In this document: positions 24,109 to 37,339 of the stretch, one piece after another
Position numbering within the stretch: position 1 is the first letter of the stretch
Layout of the letters: the number at the start of each line of letters is the position of its first letter
The notes under the pieces: generated by a model
Databases searched by the model: none
Told to the model about the DNA's origin: nothing
Seen by the model: the letters and a program-made list of their open reading frames with translations, nothing else
Source of the DNA: Vermamoeba vermiformis
Taxonomy: Eukaryota; Tubulinea; Echinamoebida
NCBI GenBank assembly: GCA_045837725.1
Contig: JBEWZL010000013.1
Span: 496,001-560,000, forward strand
Direction: 5' to 3'
Length of the DNA: 64,000 nt
Translations under genes and position numbers: made by a program

Positions 24109-26116
24109 ATGCACACGTCAGCAATGTATTACTTATCATCTCTGATATTTGTCCTGTTAGCTTTGCTGTCGAATCATATCCACAATGCAGTCGCTGTGCA
24201 GATCGTGCCTCAACCAGTCAACGTGCAATCTGGATCTTTCCAGCTTCAATTAAATCCAGAACAATTTCAGATCCACTCGAACTCTGATTCAGGAATATTG
24301 AATCGTGCCATTCAACGAGCCCAGCAACAATCACTTTTCCCGTTTAAAGCGTCAGATGGCCGTCAATACCAAGTGAAAATATCTGTAAAATCCAGCAACG
24401 AGGATTTGTACTTAGGAGTTGATGAATCATACACTTTATCCTTGCAAATTGGTCAAGGTAATTTTTTTGGATATTTATTCTGTAATTAATAATTATTTCG
24501 GCTTGGTATTAATTAGTATTGCACATTTAGGTACCATTGATGCAAATACCATTTGGGGAGCAATGTGGGGTCTTGAGACGCTTTCTCAAACAATTACATA
24601 TAATGGTTCATATTGGTTTACTGAATTGCCGATCTCTATTTCGGACAGACCCCGATATCCTTGGCGGTAAATACGTTCATATCATAAATTAAATGTCCAA
24701 ATACTAATTCTATACTGCGAAGCGGTCTTTTGATCGATACATCGCGACATTTTTTGGAGGTTGATGCAATTTACAGACAGATCGACGCGTTGAGCCATAC
24801 AAAGGTACGACTAATGTTATTAATGCTCAATATGAAGTGTTAATATAGCGGTCATGATAGATGAACGTCCTCCATTGGCACGCTGTCGATGCTCAATCCT
24901 TCCCAATTCAGTCAAAGACAAACCCTTCATTAACACTTGGTGCTTATGCTCCTGATGCAATCTACGAGTACGTGCATATCACCACTTCCTTTTAATAGTA
25001 CTCTATGTTAATATGTTTCGAATAGTCACGAGACAATTCGCTCGATTGTTCGTTACGCCAAAGACCGCGGAGTGCGTGTGGTGGCTGAATTTGACACACC
25101 GGGCCACGCAGCCAGTTGGGGTGTAGGCGATCCCTCTTTGACAGTCACATGTCCTAGATACTCAGCAAATGTCAACAACATCCCGTTGAACCCTGCACAC
25201 GAGCACACATTTAACGTAGTGCAAAGTCTGTTTGGTGAAATGGTTGGACTGTTCCCCGATCAATTTTTCCATATTGGCGGTGATGAAGTCGTGTTCGGAT
25301 GCTGGTACAACAACACGGATGTGGTTAATTGGATGCAGCGAATGGGATTCACCAATGGCGTGCAAGTCGAAGGGTACTTCATCGATCGCATTCAAAAGTT
25401 CTTGGAGAGCTTGAATAGAACTACAATCGTGTGGGAAGATCTCTTTGACGAGGGCGTGACCTTGGATTCCTCCACAATCATTCACGTATGGAAAGATCAA
25501 GGCGTTTTGAATCAAGTATGTTACGCGTACTATTTCCTTAACAGTTCCAATCTTAATTACCTTTTAAGGCTATTTCACAAGGTTACAAAGGACTGATCTC
25601 CGCTGGCTGGTACCTCGGTGTCCAAGTCCCTAAAGAAGGCACAATTCACGGCCTGTATTATGACACGTGGCAAGACTTTTATCAAAACGACCCACTTAAT
25701 GGTGTCACTGCTCCAAAGCATAAGCAAGATCTTATTCTTGGAGGCGAGGCCGCGTATGTATTCTCGAATCTGTTACTCGTTTCACTTTGCTAACAAGTCT
25801 TAGAATGTGGGGCGAACAATGCGATAGCGAGACTTTGGATCAACAAGTCTGGCCAAGAACTGCCGCTACTGGTACGATGAATACTTACTAATATGTAATT
25901 AAATATATCTTGACGTATCATGTGTAGGCGAACGCCTCTGGAGTCCTCAAAGCGTGACAGATCTGGTCAGCGCAAAAATTAGACTGAATTCATTCAGCTG
26001 CCACTTGAAGTAAGTACTAACCTAACTTTTATTACCGATACTAATAGTACTACAGGCAACGAGGAATCAAATCAACCCCGTTGATGCCTGATTATTGCCG
26101 CTTGCCTAAGAAATAA
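24109..26116 (+). CDS. Beta-hexosaminidase (GH20), secreted or lysosomal
   Basis: It removes terminal N-acetylhexosamines from glycoconjugates. The N-terminus has a cleavable signal peptide (YYLSSLIFVLLALLSNHIHNAVA). A GH20b-like N-terminal domain is followed by GTIDANTIWGAMWGLETLSQ and the (beta/alpha)8 barrel: LLIDTSRHFLEVDAI, MNVLHWHAVDAQSFP, VVAEFDTPGHAASWG, the catalytic pair in FHIGGDEVVFGCW (Asp-Glu, about residue 315), TIVWEDLFDEG and AMWGEQCD. The C-terminal GERLWSPQSVTD is also conserved. About nine exons encode about 520 residues, the usual family length. The stop codon TAA (26114-26116) lies inside an AATAAA sequence that could serve as the poly(A) signal. Potential N-glycosylation sites (NGS, NRT) fit a secretory route. 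Confidence 0.95.
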
Positions 26117-26187
26117 AATAGATCCTGCTTTTGAATTAGCTCCGCGTTTATTGTCGTGATTCATAAATAAGGGTATTAATAATAACT

Positions 26188-27270
<1,083 letters not shown>

Positions 27271-27276
<6 letters not shown>

Positions 27277-28193
27277 AACACATGGGAGTTTTTTGTCTCC
27301 TCGGTTAGTAGTCGTTCGTGGTGGCCTTTTGGTTTGGTTTTTTGGTCTTCTTGCGTCTGTTGGTGTGTGTTTCGTGTTTTTGCTTTTTTTCCTGCTCCTG
27401 CGCAGCTCCTGCGTGTTTTGTGTGTTCGGTTTCGGTTGTTTCGTCTCTCTTTTGAGTTGTTTTTGGCCGTAGACTTTGTTTTCTTGTCTTGTCTGGGGTT
27501 TGGTTTTGTTTTGTGGTTCGCTGACGTCGAGTGTGGTTTCTTGGGTGTTTTGAGCGGTCTTGTTGTTTTGGGCTGTTGGGCGTTGTTGGTGTGGCTTTTG
27601 TTTGTTGTCTGTCGTTTTGGGCGTTGTTTTGTGTTCGCTGCCCTTCTGTTTGGTGTGGGGGTTTTTTCTGTGCGGCCGTGTGTTTCGTGGTGTGCGGTCC
27701 CCTTTGTTGTTTCTGGGTTGGCTGCGCGTCGTCTTTCCTTGGCTGGGGTGTGCCGCTTGTTGTGGGGGGGGTGTGGTTTGGGTTTGTTGTTGGGTGTTGT
27801 TTGTTGCTGTTGTGGGGTGTTTTTTTTTTGGTTTTTTTTTTTTTTGTGTTTTTTGTGGTTTTTTTTTTTTTTGTTTTGCTTTGTTTGTTTGTTTTGCTTT
27901 TTTGTTTTTTGTTGTTTGTTGGCGGTTTTTTGTTTTGTTTTTTTGCGTTTTTTTTTTTTTTGTTGGTTTTGGTTTTGCTGTTGTTTGTGTTGTGTGTTGT
28001 TTTTGTGCGTGGTTTTTTTTTTTGTTTTTGTTTTTTTTTTTTTTGTTTGTGTTTTGTTTTTTTTTGGGTGTTTTTTGTGCTTGCGTGCTCTGTTTGTTTT
28101 GGCGTGCTTGTTTTTGTTTTCTGTTTCTTGAGGTGTGTTGTTGCTTCGGTTTTTTTTTTGTTCTTTTCTTCTTCTTATTTTCGTTCATAACAC
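27271..28193. repeat. T/G-rich A-depleted tract bounded by an 11-bp direct repeat
   Basis: Between two exact copies of GTTCATAACAC (27271-27281 and 28183-28193) lies about 900 bases that are almost only T and G with some C and only about a dozen A on the plus strand. T runs reach 15 bases. Nothing in it resembles a known gene. It either inserted with duplication of an 11-bp target, or is an assembly or sequencing artefact. If it is removed with one repeat copy, the normal leader of the isomerase gene would join 28194 onward. Confidence 0.75.
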
Positions 28194-28628
28194 TGATATT
28201 GTCAGACTTTTGGAGTTGTTCTTTTCTGGGCCGGATTCTTTCGGAACATGCAACACGAAGGTGTTTCTTTGCTTTTTGGCATTCTGTAAATTCACAAACA
28301 CATTATCACCACGCCGCTTAACAATATAGTATAAACGTAATGTGCTGTAATACTTTATACAATACTGTTGGCGCTCGTGGACTCAAATCTGTTCTAACAC
28401 GATAAATTCTAATTGCTTTACATCTGTAGCTTAGTTGGTTTATTTTTCATTTTTAAATACTATTTTTCTACCGCGTGAGGCTTCGAAGTGGAATAGAAAC
28501 TCATGATACCAGCTGCTTTAACTTGAGGCAGTTCTCATTCTCTCCCATTAATTAGGAGCAAATCTTATAGTAAAGGATTACGTACCGTTAATTAGTACTA
28601 TCAACAATCAAAACCAGACGTGCGTTGA
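28194..28628. other. Non-coding flank upstream of the isomerase gene
   Basis: Normal-composition A/T-rich sequence between the T/G tract and the broken frame. It probably includes the original promoter of the isomerase gene on the minus strand. I see no complete ORF or RNA gene. Confidence 0.4.
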
Positions 28629-29142
28629 ATAGATGAGGCGTCACTGACGCCCATCGATGTGTTTAGGCCTTTTTCATGTTCGCTCGCGGTTCTAACTTAC
28701 CTTAGTCGAATACAATGGCGATATTACTCGCGGAAGAGCGGCATTCCCGTAGCTATTACGGTCGCACGGACGGATGAGAGCATCTCAAACCAAAAAACAG
28801 CAAAAAAATTTAATTCATTAGCCCAAGCAGTCACAAATGCAGTTTATGTTATTACACAACGTGGATAATCAATTGCTGATTTTTTGGAATTTTTAGTAGC
28901 GGATTAAGCGTGAAGATCTTGCAAAAGCGTTAATTTTTTTACATACAGCAGAGATACACTGGCGCTTCAGCGAACACAGAGCTAATACGGGGCAATATTT
29001 TTATAAGGGAAGGAGCTATTTGAGATCGCAATTCGATCATATGCGAGACTACCAAGTAACCGCTACCACATCTGAACCCTTCGATCTTATTATTCAGCCT
29101 CATGCGTCTACACCCTCAAAATCAGCCCTCGCTCGTGCGTAA
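28629..29142 (+). pseudogene. Broken reading frame of a probable mitochondrial protein
   Basis: Protein-like sequence reads FSCSLAVLTYLSRIQWRYYS (basic, hydroxylated, acid-free, like a mitochondrial presequence), then IPVAITVARTDES and SLAQAVTNAVYVITQRG, where a TAA at 28866 interrupts it. The same frame continues SIADFLEFLVAD. The coding signal then moves to another frame (REDLAKALIFLHTAEIHWRF...GQYFYKGRSYLRSQFDHMRDY) and ends at TAA 29140-29142. No in-frame ATG opens the first part. No standard GTAAGT-type intron explains both breaks. I do not recognise the family. Either this is a decayed gene, or sequence errors next to the T/G tract break an intact one. Confidence 0.4.
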
Positions 29143-29767
29143 CGGGAATAGGCATTGAAAATTTTCTACCAGCGCTAGTCCCACAAACAAAATCGCTCTC
29201 AGTTGCCATAAAAAAACAATTTCAGCGCTCTGTTCTTTCATCCACTTCGAGGCCAAACGCAGAGCGAATTTGAAAATCGCCTTTTACTATTTTCAACCGT
29301 GCGTCTGGTCTGACAACGAAGGTTGTCAAATTTTTGCGGATCCACTTCGTGTGGATTCCTTCCAAAACTATAAAATAATAAAACGGGGTTTGGGGTTGGT
29401 TATGGGTTGGGATAAGGATGATAAGGGTTGAACTTACCGTTATTCTTTCGGGAAAAGATCTGATCGGCGTAAACTTAAAGATCTTTCCCTTTAAAATTGC
29501 ACATTCAGTGCATCCAGTGCGTTTGCTTGGTAGCACCGAATCTTAACGATTAATTTGCACAATATTCCGCCTAGTTACAAGTTTCGTCGAGTTGGGTTGT
29601 GCGAGAATTTCACCCAAAATCACGCCGTGTTGTTTTTGTCCCTTTGCTGTGTTTCTATGATTAACTTTTGCTAAGCATGTAACGCACAACAAGACCGTGC
29701 ATTATTTTTGTATTTTTGTAAATAGCTTGTAATATAGTTACTGTGTTATACCTGTATTTATTGCGCC

Positions 29768-31188
29768 ATGGATGAGCAATCGAATATTAGCTTGGAACGA
29801 AAGCGAAGCCATCCTCGATTAGAGAGATTATTAGATGACTTGTGCAGGTATACAAAAACCTATTCCTAATATTATTAGAATTTTTGTGGCGTTTTTTGAA
29901 TTATTTTTCTAATCTGGTCTTTTTAGCCGTTTTATTATTAACTGCCCACCCGAAGAGCTTGAATCATTCGAAAGAATATTATTTCAGATCGAGCAAGCAC
30001 ACTGGTTCTATGAAGACTTTTATAGAGAGAATGATAAGACATTACCTAACTTGACATTGAAAGAGTTCGCTATCTTAAGTAAGTCTTAGCCATCGCTTGT
30101 GCGCCATTTATTAAGACCATATTAGTGTTTGACCATGCACCGATATTGCGTCCGTTTAGCGATCAGCTCGATGAGATCTTCAAAAACTTTATGAACTACA
30201 AGATCACGATTCCCGTGTACGGAGGCATTATCCTCAACAAGACCCTCGATAAGGTAATTTCAATAGGTACTTTTTAGATTACATCTTGCTAATGAAGCTT
30301 TGAAATGCAAGTGTTTGCTGGTGAAGGGATTCAACACTCGCAGTTGGGGTTTCCCGAAGGGAAAAATTAACAAAGATGAACCTGAAATTGATTGCGCGGC
30401 ACGTGAAGTCTACGAAGAAACGGGATTCGATATTAGATCCGTTGAACTCAGCCTTGACGACTACATCGTGGTTATCGTACGCGAACAGCAAATCAAGTTG
30501 TACATTGTTCCGTTTGTAGGCGAGGACACCTACTTCGAGCCCAAGACACGGAAGGAGATCGAGGTAATTATTAACTGAGATTTTGATATTGGAAGTACGG
30601 GTCCGCTTTTACATCCAAATATCGTTAGATGTAATTGTTTCGTTATGATAGCAAGCTATTAACATACAATTCTTGCAGAAAATCGAATGGATTCCCGTGT
30701 GGGAGCTGCCAGTGTCGTACCAAGAGGCCAAAGAGAAAGGCACAGTCAACGCAGGTCCGAATCAACCAGCGATCAACGCGAACAGCTTCTTCACAGTCAT
30801 TCCGTTCGTGAAGAAGTTGCGCAAGTGGATTCGAATGAAAAAACGTGAGCTTGAAGCTGAAGGCAAAACCTTGACGCAACCAACGACGACTGAGAAGCGA
30901 CCACGCAGCAGCAGTTACAACTATCATAAGAACGGCAAGACCTCATCGCCCGTGAAGCAAGTCAGTGCTATTAACGGCAACACGCCGAGTGGCAGTTCTG
31001 AGTTCAAGCCCGTGTACAAAACGATCCACAGCATCGAAACCGAAATGTTAAGCAGATCAAGCAGCAACATTCAAAGCAATGGTGTCAATGGTAACGATGT
31101 TAACGGTGAGAGAAAGAACCCCTTTTTAAGTTTTAAAATTGACATGGTACCGTTGATGAAATGTTTTGATACACAAAAAGTCAAGTAA
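29768..31188 (+). CDS. DCP2: mRNA-decapping enzyme Dcp2
   Basis: It hydrolyses the m7G cap of mRNA, the committed step of 5'-3' decay, with Dcp1 as partner. The N-terminal regulatory domain is clear (LERLLDDLCSRFIIN, PPEELESFERILFQIEQAHWF, YEDFYRE, MFDHAPILRPF). The Nudix domain follows: VPVYGG-like strand, WGFPKGKINKDEPEIDCAAREVYEETGFD (full Nudix box G-x5-E-x7-REVxEExG), and box B-like helix sequence with WIPVWELP. A low-complexity Ser/Asn linker leads to a conserved C-terminal motif, NPFLSFKIDMVPLMKCFD. Five exons. The start is the ATG in GCGCCATGGATG at 29768. AATAAA-type sequence follows the stop near 31210. Cytosolic, P-body associated in other eukaryotes. Confidence 0.93.
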
Positions 31189-31351
31189 AATCAAATCCTA
31201 ATCAAGATCAAATAAATATCCTTCGATTTAATTAATGGTAGTTTATTTACAAATGCATACAATTATAATGGTACACTGTTGGATTCGATGCACAGAAATT
31301 TGGGTGGAAGTTCGTTGATAATTTTTAGAGAAGCAGATCCCTTTCAATAGT

Positions 31352-31822
31352 TTAACCGGATATGGCGTTCGACCAAACGGGATGTACGACTATATCTGCT
31401 TCTTGTAGATGCTCAATCTCTAACGTTATGGACAAGCTTCGGTCTCCATCCTTGGATTCTTTCCACTTCAGACCAGAGCGTAATATGAATTCATAATTCT
31501 CTTGCTTGCCAGAATTCCATTTAATATCTTCGTGGCATACATCTGATCCTTTGTGCTTGGATAATAATTTGACGCGAGTTTTACCTTCGATCGTGACGGA
31601 TCCTGTTTTCTGGCTTAGCTGAGCAAATGGGTATTTGTTGGCGACATGCATCGACACCATCAAATCAATATGTTCTATGTTTTTGGTCGAAGAAATTGCT
31701 TTGACCTTCCAGTCAATGAAATTGATGACCGGATCGATGAACGTCAACCTTTTCTCCACGCCTTGCTCGAGTTGCTGGAATCCTTCCAATGAAGCGATTA
31801 CTTTGAATCTATTTGTCGTCAT
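31352..31822 (-). CDS. Uncharacterised 156-residue protein
   Basis: This is a single open frame beginning MTTNRFKVIASLEGF and ending VVHPVWSNAISG. I do not recognise a family. The pattern of alternating hydrophobic strands (FIDWKVKAISS, HIDLMVSMHVA, SVTIEGKTRVKLLS, RSLSITLEIEHL) suggests an all-beta fold. It has no signal or membrane segment. A second ATG frame (31997 to 31809) overlaps the start in another frame and could be an upstream ORF or part of an unresolved upstream exon, because an AG acceptor-like sequence precedes it. It converges on the Dcp2 gene, with 163 bases between stops. Confidence 0.5.
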   Translation of the reverse strand: MTTNRFKVIASLEGFQQLEQGVEKRLTFIDPVINFIDWKVKAISSTKNIEHIDLMVSMHVANKYPFAQLSQKTGSVTIEGKTRVKLLSKHKGSDVCHEDIKWNSGKQENYEFILRSGLKWKESKDGDRSLSITLEIEHLQEADIVVHPVWSNAISG

Positions 31823-32362
31823 TTGTGGTTAATGAAAGATGTATGAGTGCAAAGTGGGAACAACTATTTGTCGCCAGCGAAAGGAACAGGTCCTGAACAA
31901 TTTCACGTAAAATTCGTTTGTTGCTCAAGCCTTCTACGTGAACAAAGGAGGAACACATATGTAACCAGCCTGACCAAACCTGGCGGAGACGTTCCATTTG
32001 CCTGCAACAATCATTATGGTTGATAATTATTGATTATTGGTACTTATAAATTTATTTCTTCAGTCTAAAATTAATTTGCATTAATTTAAGTAGGTTTCTA
32101 TCCTCGCTTGATTACTTTTTGAGAGAATAATTTATTGCCGGCATTATTTAAAATCAGATCATCCAACCAATTTATTTGAAGTAAATTTTGTAATCAAACA
32201 TCTCTGAAAATACAGGGCATGAAGCCTCAGCCGCAAAATTATGAAGGATAAAATTTATAAAATGGAGGTCGCTAATTTTAGCTCAGGAGCTCGTAGACCC
32301 GCAGGGAGTAACTTCTGATCCTAAATTATTTCACAAATCGATCACAACCACAAGCTATCGGC
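31823..32362. other. Divergent intergenic region
   Basis: About 540 A/T-rich bases between the unknown minus-strand gene and the LRR receptor kinase. It holds a 62-codon minus-strand frame (31809-31997) that may be an upstream ORF. Nothing else recognisable. Confidence 0.4.
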
Positions 32363-35300
32363 ATGGTACGTTATATGCAATTAAAGTCCCTTGCTAACCA
32401 TGGCAAAGCTGTCAAGATGTCGACCATCGAACGAACTTTTTACTAACGAGATTTATTTCCAGATCCGTAATATTGCAGATGTTTTATCGTTGTGCTTTGT
32501 ACTCTCATTAGTAGTAGTACCTAGTATGAGTCAGCTTAATGCGGATCAATGGCAGTTTTTGAACGATTGGGCCAACATTTCGCCTGTTTTGGCAAACAAA
32601 ATAGCGCTGGAGAACGACACGATATGTTCTACACTATTCGCTTGCAATAATGGATCCATTACCAAGATGTAAGTCGGCAAGCACAATTTATTTATCGATC
32701 AATGACTAAAAAACCTAAACTTGTCACTCTAGAATTTTGAAAGACCTGCCTATTATGTCAAGCATACCGAGCCTCGATTAGCTTATTAACGGAGTTACGT
32801 TACTTGTACGTTGAATTTTCTGTTGACTATTATTTATTTAATTTCGTGAGCGATTCACAGATCTCTACAATCCTGCGAAATTACGGGAAGCATCCCAAAC
32901 CTTGGCGCACAAACTAATTTGATAAATATGTAAGTTTGCAAATGAAATTACGTGATCTGACCACATCTGCTCGCAGCGACTTGTCATCCAACAAACTAAG
33001 CGGCACTATTCCGGACTCCATTTCGGGTTTAACAAATCTAACGACGATGTAAGAACAGGAGTTATCGATATTATGCTAACATAATACAGAGTGTTGCAGA
33101 GAAACTTCCTAACCGGGTCGATTCCGATAAATTTATTGGCATTGCCAAAGTTACTCCTCTTGTACGTAGATCTTGCGTTCAAAATTACATTACTAATCAT
33201 TAATATGATAGAAATTTACAAAATAACAAGTTGACTGGAACTATACCGTCTAACATAACTTCAAGCTTGAGAACAATGTAAGATCCGGAACTCCTAGCGG
33301 TGTACATCAGCTTTTTAACTACTGTTTTGTACTAGATATCTAGGGTACAACTCATTGAGCGGCACAATCCCGCGTGACCTTATTCAGAATACCATAGATG
33401 CAATGTAAGTGAGATTGAATTACACATCTCATTTTCTAATCACCGGTCATACAGCTATCTCAGCTATAATCAATTGAGCGGATCAATTCCCGATTCATTA
33501 AGCAGTGCAACGGCAACTGAAATGTATGTATAGTCATACACTATGCCTTACTAACTTTATTCGTTAGTTACATGGAGTTCAATGCGTTAACTGGTACAAT
33601 TCCACCAGTCTCACCGAATATTTGGGTTTTGTGAGTAATAATATACGAGCAATATTGAAACGCGACTAATACATTATTTAGGTATTTGTCCGGAAATAAA
33701 TTAACGGGCAACTTTCCAGTGTATTTGGATCGAGTTAGCCGGATCGCCTATCTGTACGGAGTAAATCAACCTCGATATTCAATAGATCTAATATACTTAT
33801 CTTAGGAGCGTCGCATCGAATCTGCTGTCTGGCACGATTCCGCCAAACTTTGGTGTTAATGCTAGCGTTAATATAGACAATATGTAATCTAATAACATAC
33901 TGGTTATCTAGTTTTATCGAGACAACTATTCTAACGTAAATTCAGGGATTTATCGAACAATCAATTTGAAGGGACTATTCCGTACTTGGATCCGCTGCTC
34001 TCGATCCAGTTCCTGTACGTAAAATTTACTACTGCTACGACCACATAGTTAAAATTAACAACGTTTTTGAATAGAGATATTAGTTTGAATCGATTTAATG
34101 GCACTTTTCAATCCCTTGAGCCGATGACATCTCTAATGACTCTGTAAGCGCGAATTATTCGAGCATTAACAAAATTTTACTAACCTTAGCACAGCCTTGC
34201 ATTTTCAAATTCATTCACAGGTTCATTCAACTTGACTAATTGGAAGAATATGATGACATTGTAAGCACTTCTACATCTTCATTCAACAATGACCATGCTA
34301 ATTGAATTGACGAATAGGGACGTCCATTCAAATCAATTAAGTGGCGGTTTTCCGGATCTCGGTGGCGTGTCACATTCAACACTTAGAGATTTGTAAGCAG
34401 TGGTCTAAGTGATTTCATAAGACTAACTTTGAATGTCATATTAGGGATATTTCGTTCAATAACTTCAGTGGGCCTCTTCCGAGCTCAGATATTTGGTCGT
34501 CGTTAAATTCATTGTTCTCGTTGTAAGTTAAAAAAACTAACTGCTGAGAATTTTTAACATAATTTCGTCCGTAGTAAAATTCAAGGAAACCAATTCTCGG
34601 GACAGATTCCAGATGCGATCGGCTCATTGCTTTCAAACACTATGTAAGTGCTAAGACTCATTACGATCTTATTTTTCACGTACTGATTATTTATTTAATA
34701 GTAACTTGGAGTCAAATAGATTTGAAGGCACTATTCCGGAGTCGTTGTTAAAAATTGCAGCACTTAATTCATTGTACGTATTTAATTTTGGCTCCAAAAA
34801 ACTTCACTGCTAAAATTTGTATTGTTCACAGGTCTTTAGCGAACAATCAGTTAAACGGAACGCTGCCTGATGTGTTCAATTCTTTGCGCGAGTTATACGA
34901 GCTGTATGTGCATTACTTTAGTTAAGTTTGTAATGACTGAATTCTGTTACAGAGATTTGCAGTTTAACGAGCTGACGGGCACCTTGCCTCAGTCAATCAC
35001 CTCGCTCAAGTTATTGAAGACGCTGTAAGTTACATTTTTTTGCTGGCTATGACCTGGTAGCGATCACTAATAACACCTACACAGCAATCTGAACTCGAAT
35101 CAGTTTGAAGGGTTTATTCCTCCTTTATCATCTTTAACGTCGTTAGAAGTCTTGTAAGTTTTTTTATTACGCAAGCATTGAACTTGCTGACACCTGAAAA
35201 ATTAGGACTTTGGACAACAATAAGTTAACCGGAACTATTCCGCAAGACTTGGGAATGCTGTCACTGTTATCCGAGCTGTAAGTACATGACTATATGAATC

Positions 35301-37170
35301 TAGTGTTATTCTTATTGTGTTACAGATCTTTGGACAACAATCAACTTATCGGAACCGTGCCTGACAGTTTTAACGAATTGGCGAATTTGAAGACTTTGTA
35401 CGTATTTTTATTACGATAGTTAATTTTGTCTAATGAATTGTACAGGACCTTGCAAAATAATGACTTGAGTGGCACTGTGCCAAACTCTTTGGATTCGTTA
35501 CGTAATCTTCGGCGGATGTAAGTCAGGTTGAATTTAAAATTATAATTATTCGCTAACGTTAGAGAACAGGAATATTGCAAACAATAACTTGCTCGGATAT
35601 TTTTCTCCTACAATGCCGCTGATTGAGTGTGACCTTGCCGGCAATAACTTTTGTTGCGGAGAAGGTATCGCTAGTGCTTGTTCTTTATCGCTGCCCTGTA
35701 CGTCAATCTCGAAAAAATGGTTCGTAATCATCGTATTGATTTTCAATAATTAGGTTCGCTAGAAAGAAAACAAGTGATGCAGAATGAAACAATCGATGCA
35801 ACTTTGCAATATCAATGTACGTATAAGGCAAGTTGTAGGTCATATGACACTGACGCCTATTATAGATTTCGACGTTGCCGAGGGCGTAACATTGGTCTTG
35901 GGCTTGAGTGCCTCGATCACAACTCAGTGCCTTAACATCAGAGGAAATATCGTAGCAACTGTTCCTGCTACTGGCGCGGTCACGAACGACCTCTTAGTCA
36001 CGCCATTAACATTCTCGTTCTCGTATCAATCGCTCACGAATCAAACTGTCACTGTTTATGAAACGGAAAAGTGCCGCGATTATTCGGCGGATTTGACGGC
36101 GTTTCCTCCGACTGAAATCTCCCAGGGCCGTATCAACTTGCTGATTACAAGTTCAGATATACTTAATTGCTCCGATCTCGACCAATCGACAGTATTTATT
36201 CTGGCGTTTGTTCTTGGTCTCGGTTTGCCACTCGTAATTGCACTAGTCGTAGTGGTTATCTTATGGCGCAAAGGAAGATTACGACGAAATGTCCGCACTA
36301 AAATATCAACGGAAATCTTGGCGACACTGGCAGACAAGTCATTCTTAACGCCAATCTCATCAATCAAGTTCGAGCGGGAACTTGGATCCGGCAGTTTCGG
36401 TAAAGTTTTCATCGGAAGATGGCGCCAGACAACAGTCGCATTGAAGGTGTGCAATGTACCCAGCAAGATGGAAGACTTTTTGCAAGAAGCAGCGCTAATG
36501 ATGAAGTTGACGCCGCACCCCAATGTCGTACAACTGTTGGCTATCAGCATTGACGGACCTGAGCCCGTCATCGTGCTCGAATACTGCGAAGAAGGATCAC
36601 TGGACACGCTCTTATTCGACACTAATGCATCATTAACGGACGACATGAAGATCAAATTTGCTTCTGGCATTGCTCGTGGCATGCTACACTTGCACACGAA
36701 CAATTTGGTACATCGGGATCTGGCTGCTCGAAACGTATTGTTACAACGAGGTGTGCCAAAAGTATCGGACTTTGGCATGTCGAGATTACTTCAAACAGAA
36801 GTGGCAACAAAGACTTACTCGAACATTGGACCGATCCGTTGGATGGCACCTGAGTCCCTCAAAAACCGTACTTATAGCACAAAAAGCGTAAGTTTAGTAT
36901 TAATTTCATTATATTTTCCCTAATGTGTCTGCGTAGGACGTTTGGATGTTCGGTATAGTGCTCACCGAGATTGCATCTCAATCTGAGCCTCATGTTGACA
37001 AAGACCCCTTGGACATTGGTGCGCAGATCAGAGACAAGGGCGTCAGACCACAAGTACCCGACCTCATGCCTCCATTGCTGAAGGGTTTGATTGACATGTG
37101 CTTGCAATATGATCCAAACGACAGGCCGGATTTTGATGCTATTTGTCAGTATATTGATTCCCATAAATAG
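32363..37170 (+). CDS. Receptor tyrosine kinase with plant-type LRR ectodomain, one LRR per exon
   Basis: The start codon ATG (32363-32365) is followed at once by an intron (GTACGT, 32366-32462). Splicing yields MIRNIADVLSLCFVLSLVVV, a signal peptide. About 23 exons of roughly 70 bases follow, each encoding one 23-24-residue LRR of the type NxLxGxIPxxL (NKLSGTIPDSI, NQLSGSIPDSL, NELTGTLPQSI), joined by phase-2 introns always at the same repeat position. A Cys-rich cap, a beta-rich spacer and a membrane helix (about 36185-36260) lead to the kinase: GSGSFGKV, VALKVC, HRDLAARN (36712-36735), SDFGMSR, GPIRWMAPES and DVWMFGIV. The catalytic residues are intact. The first LRR exon (near 32771-32776) has one base too many for the expected frame unless a later AG (32780) is used. 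About 1,100 residues. Confidence 0.88.
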
Positions 37171-37339
37171 TCCGAGTTCAGGAAGAACTCATGTAAGATA
37201 TTGCTGATTTGGTTGGTACCCGCTTTTTGCAAAAATCTAAAAAAAACGATAAACTCGCGAATTGTCCTGGCTCAAATGAATTGATCCCACGAACGGGAAG
37301 CCCGGCGCCCAGCCCCCCCGGTTCTGCGCGCTTGGAGAT

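Noticed and set aside
29222-29536. Minus-strand 104-codon frame (GCTECAILKGKIFKF...FGLEVDERTER)
   Set aside because: It has no ATG start, and the plausible intron inside it (donor at 29437) does not clearly preserve a frame. It may be part of an unresolved gene, but I cannot support a model.
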